Origin: Carposina sasakii | Taxonomy: Eukaryota; Arthropoda; Insecta; Lepidoptera; Carposinidae | NCBI GenBank assembly: GCA_014607495.2 | Contig: CP053148.1 | Location: forward strand, 14,818,001 to 14,882,000 | Reading direction: 5' to 3' | DNA: 64,000 nucleotides | In this document: one piece after another, positions 43,271 to 54,553 of the stretch | Numbering within the stretch: the first letter of the stretch is position 1 | How the letters are laid out: each line of letters starts with the position of its first letter | The notes under the pieces: generated by a model | Told to the model about the DNA's origin: nothing | Databases searched by the model: none | The model's input: the letters and a program-made list of their open reading frames with translations, nothing else | Position numbers and translations under genes: made by a program

Positions 43271-44890
43271 CATTTTCTTTTAATACGGATTTCGCGAAGA
43301 TATATTAATATTTTTTTTTAAATACATATTTTCAAATCATTATAATTATGAAATAATATTTTTTTTAAATATGTCCGAACTAAGGTTTGACTGGGCATTT
43401 TCCGCACTCAGCCTCTATAGGTGAGGTCATTGTAAGTATTTTACGAACTAAGACTTACAGTCATACATAACCCTGTTAACTATCATTCGCTATCTAAAGC
43501 CAGGTGCATATTTAGATGAACGAAAGCTCGGAGAGGCGGCGGCGAGTTCTTGTAACACTGTACAACTGTAAACATGCCTATGAAAATGTATGAAGCGCAA
43601 TATTGTTGATTTTTACAATATCGTAGTCTGAGCAGACTCATTCTTGTTTCAACAATCTGCCGATTTTTTAAATTACATTCTTAAATTATTTTATTTTTAT
43701 TATCGGGGCAATGCTGAAGTTGGACAATTCAGAAAATACTTTCCTGTGTTTTGTGGTTGTTGAGCAAAATTGAAAACTATCACCAATTTTGTCTAATCAA
43801 ACCTAGCGCTTTCAAAAATGGATCTTACACACGTGGTTAAAACATTATTTAGTCGGTATTTAAAGTAAACACTATTATACAAATCCAACTAATTTTGAAT
43901 ACTTCATTTCCTTATTGCAAAAGCCATATTTTCCGAAACATTTCACTTTTTTCACAAAGAACACATAGAAATTATTTGGTTGGTATTGGAAAATATTAGA
44001 AAATAATATTTGGTATGAATAATTAGTGGTAATTTATTAATAAAATGAAATAGTGGTAATTTGGTATTATTAATTAGTGTCAGGTTTAACACTTTATTAT
44101 AGACACTATTTTCCGAAAAGATAGATGTTTTTAGTAAATAAGGACTACGTAAAGGGAACAAGGTACATATTAGAGGAAAAATCAGTACGCTATTAGGAAA
44201 CCACCCTCGTAGTAAAATTAGGGTTGTTATCTTATCGCATTTATGGTATTTTTACATTGTTGTTAATAACATAATATAACTTAAGGATTGTATTGATACA
44301 AATTATTTATTTTTTCTTTCTTTATTATATTTCCGTCTTTAATAATGAATTCATTTATTCATTCATCCAGTTAAAATAATCAGTATTATATTAATATTTC
44401 GGTACCTAGTTCTCTATAGTTTAGGTAAAACTCAAATATTAAGGGAAAATGTCATGTGTGAAATAAATAAAAGATACCAATGTCAAAAGGTCAGTCTTAA
44501 TTTAAGATGTAAGTACACCTATTCCAAAATAATGTTTTCCATATACCTATATAGTACCTTTAAACATTTTATAAGGTAATTTTTTATCAAGTTAATTAAG
44601 TTTTAGTTGCTGGCAACCATATATATAGTTGTAATAATATATAATATGTCCTAACTCGCCAAATTGGAGTTCCATTACGCTTATGCGGGCGGGCAGGTGG
44701 CGCATGGCGGGGAGGTTATACGCAACAATTATAAACATGTAGAGAAAATAGAATCTAGTGAGCTACCTACTCATATTATATTTTGTAGGAAGTTGGCAGG
44801 GTTGCAGCAATTAAAACACTATTTTTACCTTGAATGAGGGACTGTTACTTACTATATCGTATATCACTTGTGGTCAAAATAAATCACTAC
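43271..44890. other. non-coding AT-rich DNA
   Basis: Nothing is recognised; the minus frame at 43952-44161 is a low-complexity chance frame. Confidence 0.3.
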
Positions 44891-44894
44891 ATAT

Positions 44895-45098
44895 TATAAA
44901 ACAAAGTCGCTTTCTGCTGTCCGTCCCTATGTATGCTTAGATCTCTCAAACTAGGGAACGGATTTTGACGCGGTTTTTTTTAATAGATAGACTGATTCAC
45001 AAGGAAGATTTATAATGTATAACTGGGGACCCGCTCCAGCTTCGCACGGGAGTAATGCACTCTCACGCGGGCGAAGCCGTGGGCGGCCGCTAGTTATG
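44895..45098 (+). repeat. dispersed repeat ending 'gcgggcgaagccgtgggcgg'
   Basis: It begins 'aaacaaagtcgctttctgctgtccgtccc', passes 'aacggattttgacgcggtttttt' and ends 'gggcggccgctagtta'. This is the 3' end of a very common lepidopteran non-coding repeat (recalled). No frame is seen. Confidence 0.55.
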
Positions 45099-45920
45099 TA
45101 TATGTTTCATTACATGGGAAAATAAACAAATTTAAAATCCTGATCGACAACCTCTCCAAAATATCTTCAAAAGTTGTCTTCGTCTTGATTTTAAGAGTGT
45201 ATTTACTTATATCAAGGAATGTAGCCTAAGCCGATTTCAAAAAGACTTCTATTAAAGTTTAAAACATTCAATCTATTATTTTATTGCAAAACAGCTGAAT
45301 TTAACTAACACAAAAAAAAAATGTCAGCATAATATATTATGGAGTTTCTGATAACTTAAGAAATGTCAAAATTGTTTTTATTTATTTTAATGTATTAACG
45401 TTATCGTATTGTCAATGGTCAATGGAAATAGGATATTTTAGTATACATTTAAAATGAAGGTACTCGTATTGTATGGGAGCCCGTCATAAATAAGTATTTG
45501 GTTTTTAGTACTTGTTGTAATAGCGGTAACCTAAATATTTTCAACTAGCTATCGCGGTTCATGAGATACAAGTCTGGTGACAAAAGTAATAGCTTCTAAT
45601 TTACGGGTTTTCTTTTCTTCAGGTATGATAGGTAGCTTAATAAAGAAGACGGCAGTGGCATAGTAAATATCACATAACCAGAATTCTAAAACACAGAGGT
45701 GTTATATTCTACCTCGCTATAGATTCAAGAAATTACTCGTTTTCGAAGTTGATGCAGTATTGTGTGTGTTGAAATTAATGTTATTAGCACAATTTACAAG
45801 CAAGCAAACCACCAAAGCTATTGAGTACACGCCACTACCATTGGAACTCGAAACTGACGAACTTAGTTATTGTTACTTATTTTGTGTTGTTGTGTTGAAA
45901 TTATTTATATGACGGTTCGA
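45099..45920. other. non-coding DNA
   Basis: No feature is recognised. Confidence 0.25.
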
Positions 45921-45921
45921 T

Positions 45922-46145
45922 TGATGGAGTTGGTAGTGACTCTGCCTGCAATGCCATAGGTCTTGGGTTCGAATCGCGGTAGGTGCAATTGATATGATGA
46001 ATATCGCTGTTTGTTTCTAATTCATTGGTGTTTTTGTCTATGTATTTATATACCGTTGCTTAGCACCCATGATACAAGACTTTAGGGATCTTAGTGTGAG
46101 CCTAGGAAATGTGTGAATATTTGTGTTTATTTATTTTTATTTGTG
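45922..46145 (+). mobile_element. tRNA-derived SINE, uninterrupted copy
   Basis: The head has an A-box-like 'ggagttggtagtgactc' and a B-box 'gggttcgaatcgcggtagg'. The body reads 'ttgatatgatgaatatcg', 'tatataccgttgcttagcacc' and 'gggatcttagtgtgagcctagg', with an AT-rich tail. It is the reference for the split copy at 42790-43270. It has internal pol III promoter elements; its LINE partner is unknown. Confidence 0.8.
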
Positions 46146-46275
46146 TGGCTGACTGACAAAGTCACAATTTAGTAAATATATTATAGATCAGCTCTTTAAA
46201 CCCAAAGAGGTGGGCAAAATGTGCAAACTGCATAATCCACTTTTATCAATAAGTGGCTGGCCTATTTAGTGATAA

Positions 46276-46376
46276 TTCTTACAATGGTCAGATAACCTAT
46301 CTGAAGGATAAAATTTGATGCTGGCTTTCTCTTAAACTTGATCAAGAAATAGATAACATCTAAGATATCGGCCCTT
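46276..46376. repeat. MITE fragment, 'GGGCCGATTTTTCC' family
   Basis: 'aatggtcagataacctatctgaagg', 'tttgatgctggctttctctta' and 'atcggcccttag' match the family, with loss of the left terminus. Confidence 0.5.
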
Positions 46377-46484
46377 AGTCACATTAAGGAGTGACTACCT
46401 CTAAATAAGTATTATAAACTCTGCAAATGAGCCTCAGACGTTAACAGGATACTATAGACAACAGAACTCACCAATGTACTGTTA

Positions 46485-46915
46485 TGTAATAATAAAAAAA
46501 ACAATCTAAAAATCCAAAATCCCGACTGCGTAAAAAAAAACAAACTATGTTCATAATAAAAAACTAAAAAGAAAAAAACAAGCACTTAGATGTCCGGTGG
46601 TCTAGAATTCTATAATATTATTTACTAACATATTATTACAATATAACAACTGAACAGCCAGGATATATTGAAATATTAGCTTGGCTGTCGAATAATGGAT
46701 CCCGACTGTTCATTTGTTATGTTACATCATTAAAAAATATTTTATTTTCTTCAATAGTATTTATTTCATAATAATATTATAGAATTCTAGACCACTGGAC
46801 ATCTAAGTGCTTGTTTTTTCTTTTAATTTTTTTTTTATTATGACCATAGTTTGTTTCTTTTTTACGCAATTGCGTTTTAAAATTTTTTAAATAGTTTTTT
46901 TTTTATTATATACTT
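46485..46915. repeat. fold-back element with about 95-bp arms
   Basis: Arm 46527-46625 (gcgtaaaaaaaaacaaactatg ... aagcacttagatgtccggtg) pairs with 46775-46868 (caccactggacatctaagtgctt in inverse ... catagtttgtttc ... acgc). The similarity fades into A/T runs on both sides. The roughly 150-bp loop holds 'gaacagccaggatatattg' and 'cttggctgtc'. There are no frames. Confidence 0.75.
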
Positions 46916-47529
46916 TTTAGTTATGAGTACCTAGCTACTAATAGATACGCTTCAAGAAACATGCTCAACATGCTCGGCAGCAAGAATTTTCGTCTTTGCA
47001 TCGTAAATTTCTGCTGTTTAAAAACTTATATGTGAGAACGGTTGTTACCCAACTTTAAATTGATATAGATCCCAAACAGTCAGTCGAATCGAAAAATGTT
47101 GAAAGAAAACTAAAAAATATTTTTAAATACCTATTCAACGATACCCCACTTGATAATTATAGTTTTTGGACTTAATTTATTTAGGAATTTATATTTAGGA
47201 CACATTACCACAGTCGGGTAAAAATGGGTACATATCTGTCCTAAACATTTAAAAAAATTGTAACCTTAATTAAATTGAATGCAATTATTATTTGTTAGTT
47301 CTTAAGATATCACAATAAGTTATATTGCTAGATCAGTCGAATTATGAGCACAGGGTAGGGGCCTTTTAGTTTGGTTTGCTCAGCAAATAGATTAGGTGGC
47401 TCTACGATCATCGTTCCACGAAAACCGACGCATGACGTAATGCCCACTCACGTTTATGTTACTACTAATTGTCGCACCACTGATTGCTGTTTGTCACTAT
47501 GCAAATTTAGCGTTTTCTTCAATTTTAAA

Positions 47530-47632
47530 TTACGACTTGATGCTGTCTCTATTTTTATTAAGTTAAGACAAAAAACAACAGCAAATTTATCGTTCAAATA
47601 GTCTATCTGACCATTGGCAAAATCGGTCCTTA
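47530..47632. repeat. MITE fragment, 'GGGCCGATTTTTCC' family
   Basis: 'cttgatgctgtctctatttttatt' and 'tagtctatctgaccattggcaaaatcggtcctta' match the family. The 76-codon frame at 47371-47601 runs into it and is not a gene. Confidence 0.5.
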
Positions 47633-50600
47633 AATAAATAAATTAGACTTGATACCTGATTGTTTAGCTAAGAGCATTAGAAATGACCAAAAGTTAATCT
47701 CTTACTATTCTATCTCTTACTTTTTGTTGAAAGATAATAGTGTATAGCCTAATAGTAGGGGTTAAAAGTAAAACACTCATAAAGTAAATAAATATAACGG
47801 ATAAATATTAATATCTCGTTGATGATATTAATTGCTAGTAAATTATAGCACATGCGTTTTTTGTATCCTGGCCATGCCAGAAGAGAAAATCCAAATGATT
47901 TCCTTTGTGTCATTCAGTCAGATAAGCAGATAGGAAATCTAAGACTGTTTATTAGCATAATGTCAACATTCTAACACATTTTCATTTCACCTTTTCAGAA
48001 ATATAATAGGAAATGTCAGTATTACAGAGAATACCGGTGTCATATGTATTATTATCGAATAGATACTCTTGTTTTGTGTTGTCTGATATGCAATATGTAC
48101 GAGTAAGTATAAGGACATGAATACAATTCGACGTGCATGTACTCGTAATTGAAAAGTTTACACCTAATCTTGAGAAAAAATATTGAGCATTTTTAAAATT
48201 GATTTTTGGTAACAAGTTATAAAGCTTGAGTTAATCGTTCACCCTTATATCTTGTCTTCTCGGGGCAAGATAATGCTCAATTCTGTGCATATTATATGAC
48301 TTGAAAAACTCCACAATAATTTACGGCTTTACTTAAACCAAATTCAATCAACCATAATATGTGAAGAAGTTTACCCACTTAACCTTCACACATTATTCTT
48401 AAAACACATTGCACTGAATAATTTATAGCGTAACCTAAACACATGAAAATCGATTGTTATTACATAATTCCCTAAATGCATAGCCATAAGGTTCTTAATA
48501 GAATATTCTCGGCGAAAATGTATAAAAACTTCTGACATTGTGTGTGGTTTGTGTTACTTCTTTAGCAGACTATTATAAATATACAATGGAACCAATCCAG
48601 TTATCTTTGGGAATTTAAATGAATTCGCGGAAAGCCATGAGGCTACTTTTAAGTCTATTTGATACTATATTACCATATATTTTGATGTTGAGAGTCATGT
48701 ATATCGAGGATAAATATGTATATCATTTACTGTCGGTTTATTAGTACCATCCTATTACTAGATAAGTAATTTGAGGTCATTTTACAGTGTTGTGTTAATA
48801 TCGTTATAACAATAAAGGTTTTGTTGCTGACTCGAGGTTTTATCAGAATCTGGCCAGTCGTTAAGTGGTCCAAAGTTAATATCAGACAAAGCTACTTTTA
48901 AACATTTCTAGAAAAACTACATTGCCAATTAAAATTACGTTTATTTTTAATTTAATTATGGGCAAATTGCTTGATCAATAGTCAAGCTTAGGTACCTACT
49001 TTTAGTCGGAACACGTTATACAGACTTATAGAGGTTTTAACTAATGATAAGCTTAACTACTGATCAAACAACTTGCCCTAAATGATTATACATAGTATCA
49101 ATATTATTTTAGTTTCCTCATATGAAAACTTAGTGCTACTAAGCAGATTAAATGCTTATTTCAATAGATGTTTGTGTATTATGATGATCGCTGAAATTGC
49201 ATTTAAAATAGCATGGGATGCAGTCTAGCGCACATAAAGCTCATTTCACACTGGGCTGTCACACTTAGGCTAATTTTGGTAGATTTTAACAGCTTGTGTC
49301 AAAGTTATTCTGGAGCTTTTCGTTTTGATGGCTGAAGTTAATACAGACAGCATAAGTTAGAACAAACTATATACTGCCCGTGACTTGGTCCGTATTTTTT
49401 AAATAAAAAAACCAATTGCTATTTATCTGGTGAGATGAATTAGATACTAACCCAATATATGGGTGTAATACGAACGTCTGTTCATCATTATAATTTGGTT
49501 AAATAAATTTTTTTAAATCACAATTTTTTAACACGTACTTAGTTACAACTTAGCCAGAATGTTACTTTCAAAATAATTGCAACATAATTCAATGTCGATA
49601 TGTATTTTCTGGGACAGACCTAGCTGGAATCCTAATAACGACCGCCGACGTCCGTCCAAAGTATAGAATTTCCGTTATTATATTCTCATGGTATTATATT
49701 TCACTGACAGATGGGAGACCAAAAAGATTCATCAAAGTTTATACTCGTATATACGTAGGGAATTCCCCTTTAAATTATTATCTTCTAAGGAGATGGACTT
49801 TTGAAATTTTAATTCACCTAAATAAAATATAAATTGCATGACCAGAATGCTGGTCTATTATTTGTGCAAGAAAATAGCATTGCCATACAACGTAGCAATG
49901 CTGTCAGCATTCTGGGCACCTTCCCGGTAGACGGTAACTCTGTAAATATGTTTAATTTCGTAAATTACTTTTTAGGTTTATATCAATAATATTTGTAAAT
50001 GTATCTCTTTTCTCAATAAATAAATACTTAGTAGGTACATGAAACTTATTGAATTTTGAATGTTCCTGACCGTACACGCATACGAATAATACTGAACAAA
50101 AATTTTTAACACCATCAAACGCGTTGTTTACAACACCCTTATAGGTTTAAAGATACTTAGCGCGAGGCAGACGTTGGTCTCCATCTCACCCTAAGGGTGC
50201 TTTGTCAAGACACCCACCGCCCAGCAATTGTTTATAGCTCCCTCCGCCTCAGCAGGATGTAAATACTCGTACGCCAGCCTACATTTTCCATAGTTTGGAG
50301 TCTTTCAGACTTAAAGTAGAGACATGAATTAGAATGTTTATGTACTAGATACCTTGATTTAAGTTTGACTGGAAATTAGAATGAGTTTCTTTAAACGACT
50401 TTTTTTGTTGCCGTATTTATTTCGGAATTGGAATCGGGAATAGACCTGTTTTTTAGTACTAACGATCATTTCTGTTGAATATGTAAAATTTAGTGTTTAT
50501 TTTTTTGTTTTCTCGTAATGTCTGTTGGGTTATTTTCCTCATTTGGTCTCATGCACGTTACAAGACTACTTGTAAACTTCGGCCATTGCATTAAAATTAA

Positions 50601-50762
50601 ACTTTTATCTACTTTATTAAAAATCATTTATAATGCAACTCTATATAATACTAAGAGCTTTTCATTAAATAGTTAGATTAACCTATTTTGAACTCTTGCA
50701 GAAAACAAGTGAAAGATTTCTTTGTTTAAAATTAAAATGCTGACAAATTCATCATCACCAAA
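47633..50762. other. non-coding AT-rich DNA with a possible LINE tail
   Basis: At 49830-50030 'cattctgggcaccttcccggtagacggtaac' is followed by T-rich sequence and 'caataaataaatac', which looks like a non-LTR 3' tail, but no coding remnant is left. Nothing else is recognised. Confidence 0.3.
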
Positions 50763-51504
50763 TAAGTGCGTGAATTACCCCAGCCGAAAAGTAGCGCAAA
50801 TGGGCATCTAAGGGTGATAGATAATTAGAAATACAGCTTCTGAAAATGGTAAGCCTATTTTTAAATTTGGTAAAATGATAGTTTTTAAGTTATTTGAGAA
50901 AAACTGACCCGGCTAATTCGGTTGGGGTGACGGTGGCCGGTACAAAATAAAATTCATTATAAGTTTTTAATTAGATATAGAAGACTAATGAAATTTCACT
51001 ACCATTTAGGGGCCAGAATTACCTAAGTAATTACGTTTTAAGTTTGTCTTTGGAGCGCTCATTGGAAGTGCTAGGACCAATTAAAGCCCATTTCTATTTA
51101 CTGAAATAACATCAAAACTGTGTATTATTGTAGATTATTTTATTGTGTACTAAATTATAACTAATTAGCCGAATGTCCTGTAAAAAAAATTATAATTATT
51201 CGCTCAGTCAATTCTGGGTTTCAGCAAATACGCAAACGTTACTCCAGCAGGATCGCAGCCATAGCAAATACGAATACAAATTAAGTTTTAACATTCATTT
51301 CTAATTCATATGTAATTATTTACATAACATTTATTTCAAAATATCCATTAGAAAAAAAACATCTTGCTGCGGTAACGTTACCCCAGCCAAATTAGCCGGG
51401 TCAGTTTTTCTCAAATAACTTAAAAACTATCACTTTACCAAATTTAAAAATAGGCTTACCATTTACAGAAGCTGTATTTCTAATTATCTATCACTGGGGT
51501 AATG
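50763..51504. mobile_element. 742-bp element with long (about 125-bp) TIRs
   Basis: The block at 50814-50930 (gtgatagataattagaaata ... ctgacccggctaattcgg) is reverse-complemented almost exactly at 51378-51496. The outer edges both show attaccccag. A 9-bp direct repeat, atcaccaaa, occurs at 50754-50762 and 51505-51513, which would fit a Mutator-like element, but the left edge then has about 10 extra bases before the TIR. No transposase is present. Confidence 0.7.
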
Positions 51505-51513
51505 ATCACCAAA

Positions 51514-53030
51514 AGAGTTACATTATAATACATTAGATAACTGCATGTCAAAATGATTTATCTTTAACAAAATATAAACGGATCATCCTTTATTTACTTA
51601 TAATACAATTGCTCCATGGTCGAAATATATCCGCAGTACCTATTGTTGTATTTCAATATCTTGTAAAATAAATAGCATGGCAACTTTTCACTCTTGCCAC
51701 TTTTACCTGCGTTGGACCGCACGTACGTTATTGCGATGAAACATTCGTCAATACTGCATTTCAATAAAAGGTCAACGATGCAATGTAAAACGGTATTCGT
51801 GGTATGATTCAAGAAGCTATAAATAATAGAAGACGACTCACTGGGGGTAACAAGAGAGGCCTAATGTGGGTATACCACTGAGAACTTCTCTATGAAAGTA
51901 GGAGTCTCAAAACGAAATATGATGTTTTACATGTGGCGACATTCATTTATTAGATAAGACTATCTTCGTTAGTTTTTAAAACCCCGCCGGTCACCTTCTG
52001 AAAACCTTAATTCTATGGAATGAATCAATAAAATTTTGATGTGATTTTTTTATTTTGGTGCCGGATTTTATTTTAAGCTGTGAATATAGAAAGTAACGTA
52101 CAAAAAAAATTACCATGTGTATGCTTTCATGTCGAATAAATGTCGATTCAATTTCATCAATAATTTAATTTAAGAACGGCAAATTAGTAGGTATTCTAGG
52201 TATGAACAATTAACACCGTGCAAAGTTATAATTGTAAAATGCATTAGGTAGGTACATACTATAGTATAGTTATTATTCTGACGTATGTAATTAATATAAT
52301 TAAATAAATAGTAAAAACCATGGTCATGTCATTACTGACGAAAGAATCCTTAAACAAGCCTTAAACTAAGCTCTACATATAATAAAAATGTAACGGATCG
52401 CTGTCTGTACATGGGAGATATTTGAGAAAAAATATTACAAAAGACCTTTATCAACGCAATAGGACCCAAAACGATGATTTTTGTCTGTTTGTCTGTCCGT
52501 TTGTGCACGCTAATCTCAAAAACGGCTGAACCAATTTCGATGTAGTCCACGCGGACGGACTCGCGGGCGTCCACTAGTATTTAATATGTAGGTAAGTATT
52601 ATGTAGTAGGTAAATATATTTGTTTGCAACACTCACCCTAGAGGGGAATTCGCCAACGGCTCGTATCGTAAAAATATTTAGGTAGAATAAAATTTTTGTC
52701 GAAGTGGCATCCGCTTTAGATAATCATTAGAAATCAAAATTAAATTAATAGAGCGTCATTAGCTCAGATGAATTATGTCATTAGCTTGTAGATATTTTAT
52801 AAATAAAAATGGCGGCAACGCCCTGTAATCCGTTCGCAAACATAGCATCGTTTTGTTTTTTTTATCCCGAAAGAGAGCGCAAAGGACACTATGAGCCGTA
52901 CAGCCATAGTCTTATTTATAGTTTACGTAGTAAGATGTCTTGTTTTTATTTTTACGTAGTTAGATTATTTTAATTCATTGTACCTAATTAATTAATAGTA
53001 TTAAAAAATATTAATAAGAAAATGAAAAAA
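51514..53030. other. non-coding DNA with repeat pieces
   Basis: An inverted piece of the 13141-13370 repeat lies at 52460-52578 (gtctgtttgtctgtccgtttg ... acgcggacggactcgcgggcg). A piece like 2440-2520 lies at 52850-52918. No gene is seen. Confidence 0.35.
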
Positions 53031-53035
53031 TTCTT

Positions 53036-53108
53036 CACCCGAGTGAGATCTGAACTCACGACCACTCGCAAACCGTGCTTTCGCTCTAACCAACTGAGCT
53101 ATCGGGTC
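53036..53108 (-). repeat. tRNA-like SINE head, second copy
   Basis: The minus strand reads gacccgatagctcagttggtt ... gtgagttcagatctcac ... tcgggtg. The D-arm, T-arm and six acceptor pairs (acccga/tcgggt) are intact, but the first acceptor pair and the anticodon stem are not. Its tail 'gaagaattttttcattttc' is shared with 23793-23863, which points to a SINE rather than a tRNA gene. Confidence 0.6.
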
Positions 53109-53188
53109 AATTAGTATTAAGTTAGGTATCTAGTTATCTTAAAAATATATTTAGGTACATTATATGTACACAGGAATTACTTTACTTT

Positions 53189-53224
53189 AGCGTGCTGCAG
53201 CGTGTATATACGCTGCAGCACGCT
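53189..53224. repeat. perfect 15-bp palindromic hairpin
   Basis: agcgtgctgcagcgt at 53189-53203 is exactly complementary to 53210-53224, with the loop gtatat. It is GC-rich within AT-rich DNA. No frame or known element surrounds it. Confidence 0.85.
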
Positions 53225-54229
53225 GCCTTATTTTTATGGGGTTTTATTTAGTTTCACCTGTCCCGTTATCTGTAATTAAATCTTGCAAGTTAAATTTGTC
53301 AGTTTCTCGAAAATTTATCAACTTGATTGATCCTTAATTATAGATTTTACCTAATATCTTTTTACTATTGATTTAGATTCAGATCATCTATTTTCACATA
53401 TATTATATCACAATTAAGTATGCATTTGACAATTAGAAAACACGTCGTATTGGGTCCGTTTAATTGAACTTAAAATTAAACCGTCCACTTTTTCTTGTTC
53501 AATGTTAATTTTAAGTTTTCTGAGTATAATATTCTTGCGTTAAAAGGACAGACGGACATTAACTGAACTGACTATTGCAAGAATAATTTACGATGCAATA
53601 AGATGGCTCAATTTTGAAGTAGATAATTAATCAAATATTATCGAGGATACCTTTCCCTTTCCGATGCGTTTTGCTAATGGAAAAGCGGAGCCACTGATTA
53701 ATGACAAGTTCCTTGGAATTAACATGATCCTTGAGTAATTTTCCAAAATTTTTAGGGGGAAAGGCTGAAGAAAAATTCATTTGCAGACAAGACATTATTA
53801 AAACTTAGGTTACCACAAAACTCAGTCTGCAAGTAAACACTCATAATACTAATGACGATTAGTTCCGTCTTTAGTCTAGTATAATTATTATTGCGATAAG
53901 TTTTAAATATACACATATATACTCATGGCTGTGTTCGCGAAATAGAGTAGTCTGAACTGCAGGATCAAACCTCTAGCTTATCGCCTGAGAGAATGCCCGA
54001 GTTTCTTAGTCGACATGCACGGAAGGAGATGCAGCCGATGTAATCTACTCGTATACTCGTATGCTGTCATATGTGGTCTTATTCGCAGAACAAACTGCAT
54101 TAAGTAAATTTAGGCCTTAAGCCCTGTTGCAGCGATTTGACTACATCAACTATCTATCAACATTATGCGTACCTATTATATGCCCCGCGGTTAAGAAAAT
54201 AAATCAATGTAGGTGCACAATGTGCAATG
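53225..54229. other. non-coding DNA left of the BEL/Pao element
   Basis: It includes a copy of the 20620-20740 repeat at 53970-54040 (tatcgcctgagagaatgccc ... cacggaaggagatgcagcc). The bases before the insertion form a small palindrome (gtgcacaatgtgcaatgcac). Confidence 0.35.
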
Positions 54230-54234
54230 CACAT
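54230..54234. repeat. target-site duplication CACAT (left)
   Basis: It is identical to 60230-60234. Five bases is the usual length for BEL/Pao. Confidence 0.95.
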
Positions 54235-54497
54235 TGTTTGTCGCTTTTGGTCAGCAGGTACTTCAATGAATGGTGTATTTTACTTGATTTTAAGATATTT
54301 ATTATGATGAATTTACAATACATAGATATATAGTAACTTAGGATATAGTCTGTCTTCTAGCGATATAAAAATGCGAATGAATTTTGTGCGTCAGCGGCGG
54401 GCAGCAGCGCTCGCCCCGCCCCGCGCCCCTCGGTCCTCGTCTTCACCCCCGCTGGTATTGGTAATGACCGCGTAGTAGGTACATCGATGCGTGAACA
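54235..54497 (-). repeat. BEL/Pao 3' LTR
   Basis: 263 bp, tgtttgtcgc...gcgtgaaca on the plus strand, so TG...CA on both strands. By eye it is base-for-base identical to 59967-60229. Part of it is GC-rich (gccccgccccgcgcccc). Confidence 0.97.
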
Positions 54498-54510
54498 TGC
54501 CCCCGGCCTT
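54498..54510 (-). other. candidate polypurine tract
   Basis: The minus strand reads aaggccgggggca directly before the 3' LTR. It is purine-rich with two C's, so it is a plausible but imperfect second-strand primer site. Confidence 0.5.
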
Positions 54511-54553
54511 GGAAGTATCCAGTTCCAACAAGAGAGTGATGTCGAAGACAGCT

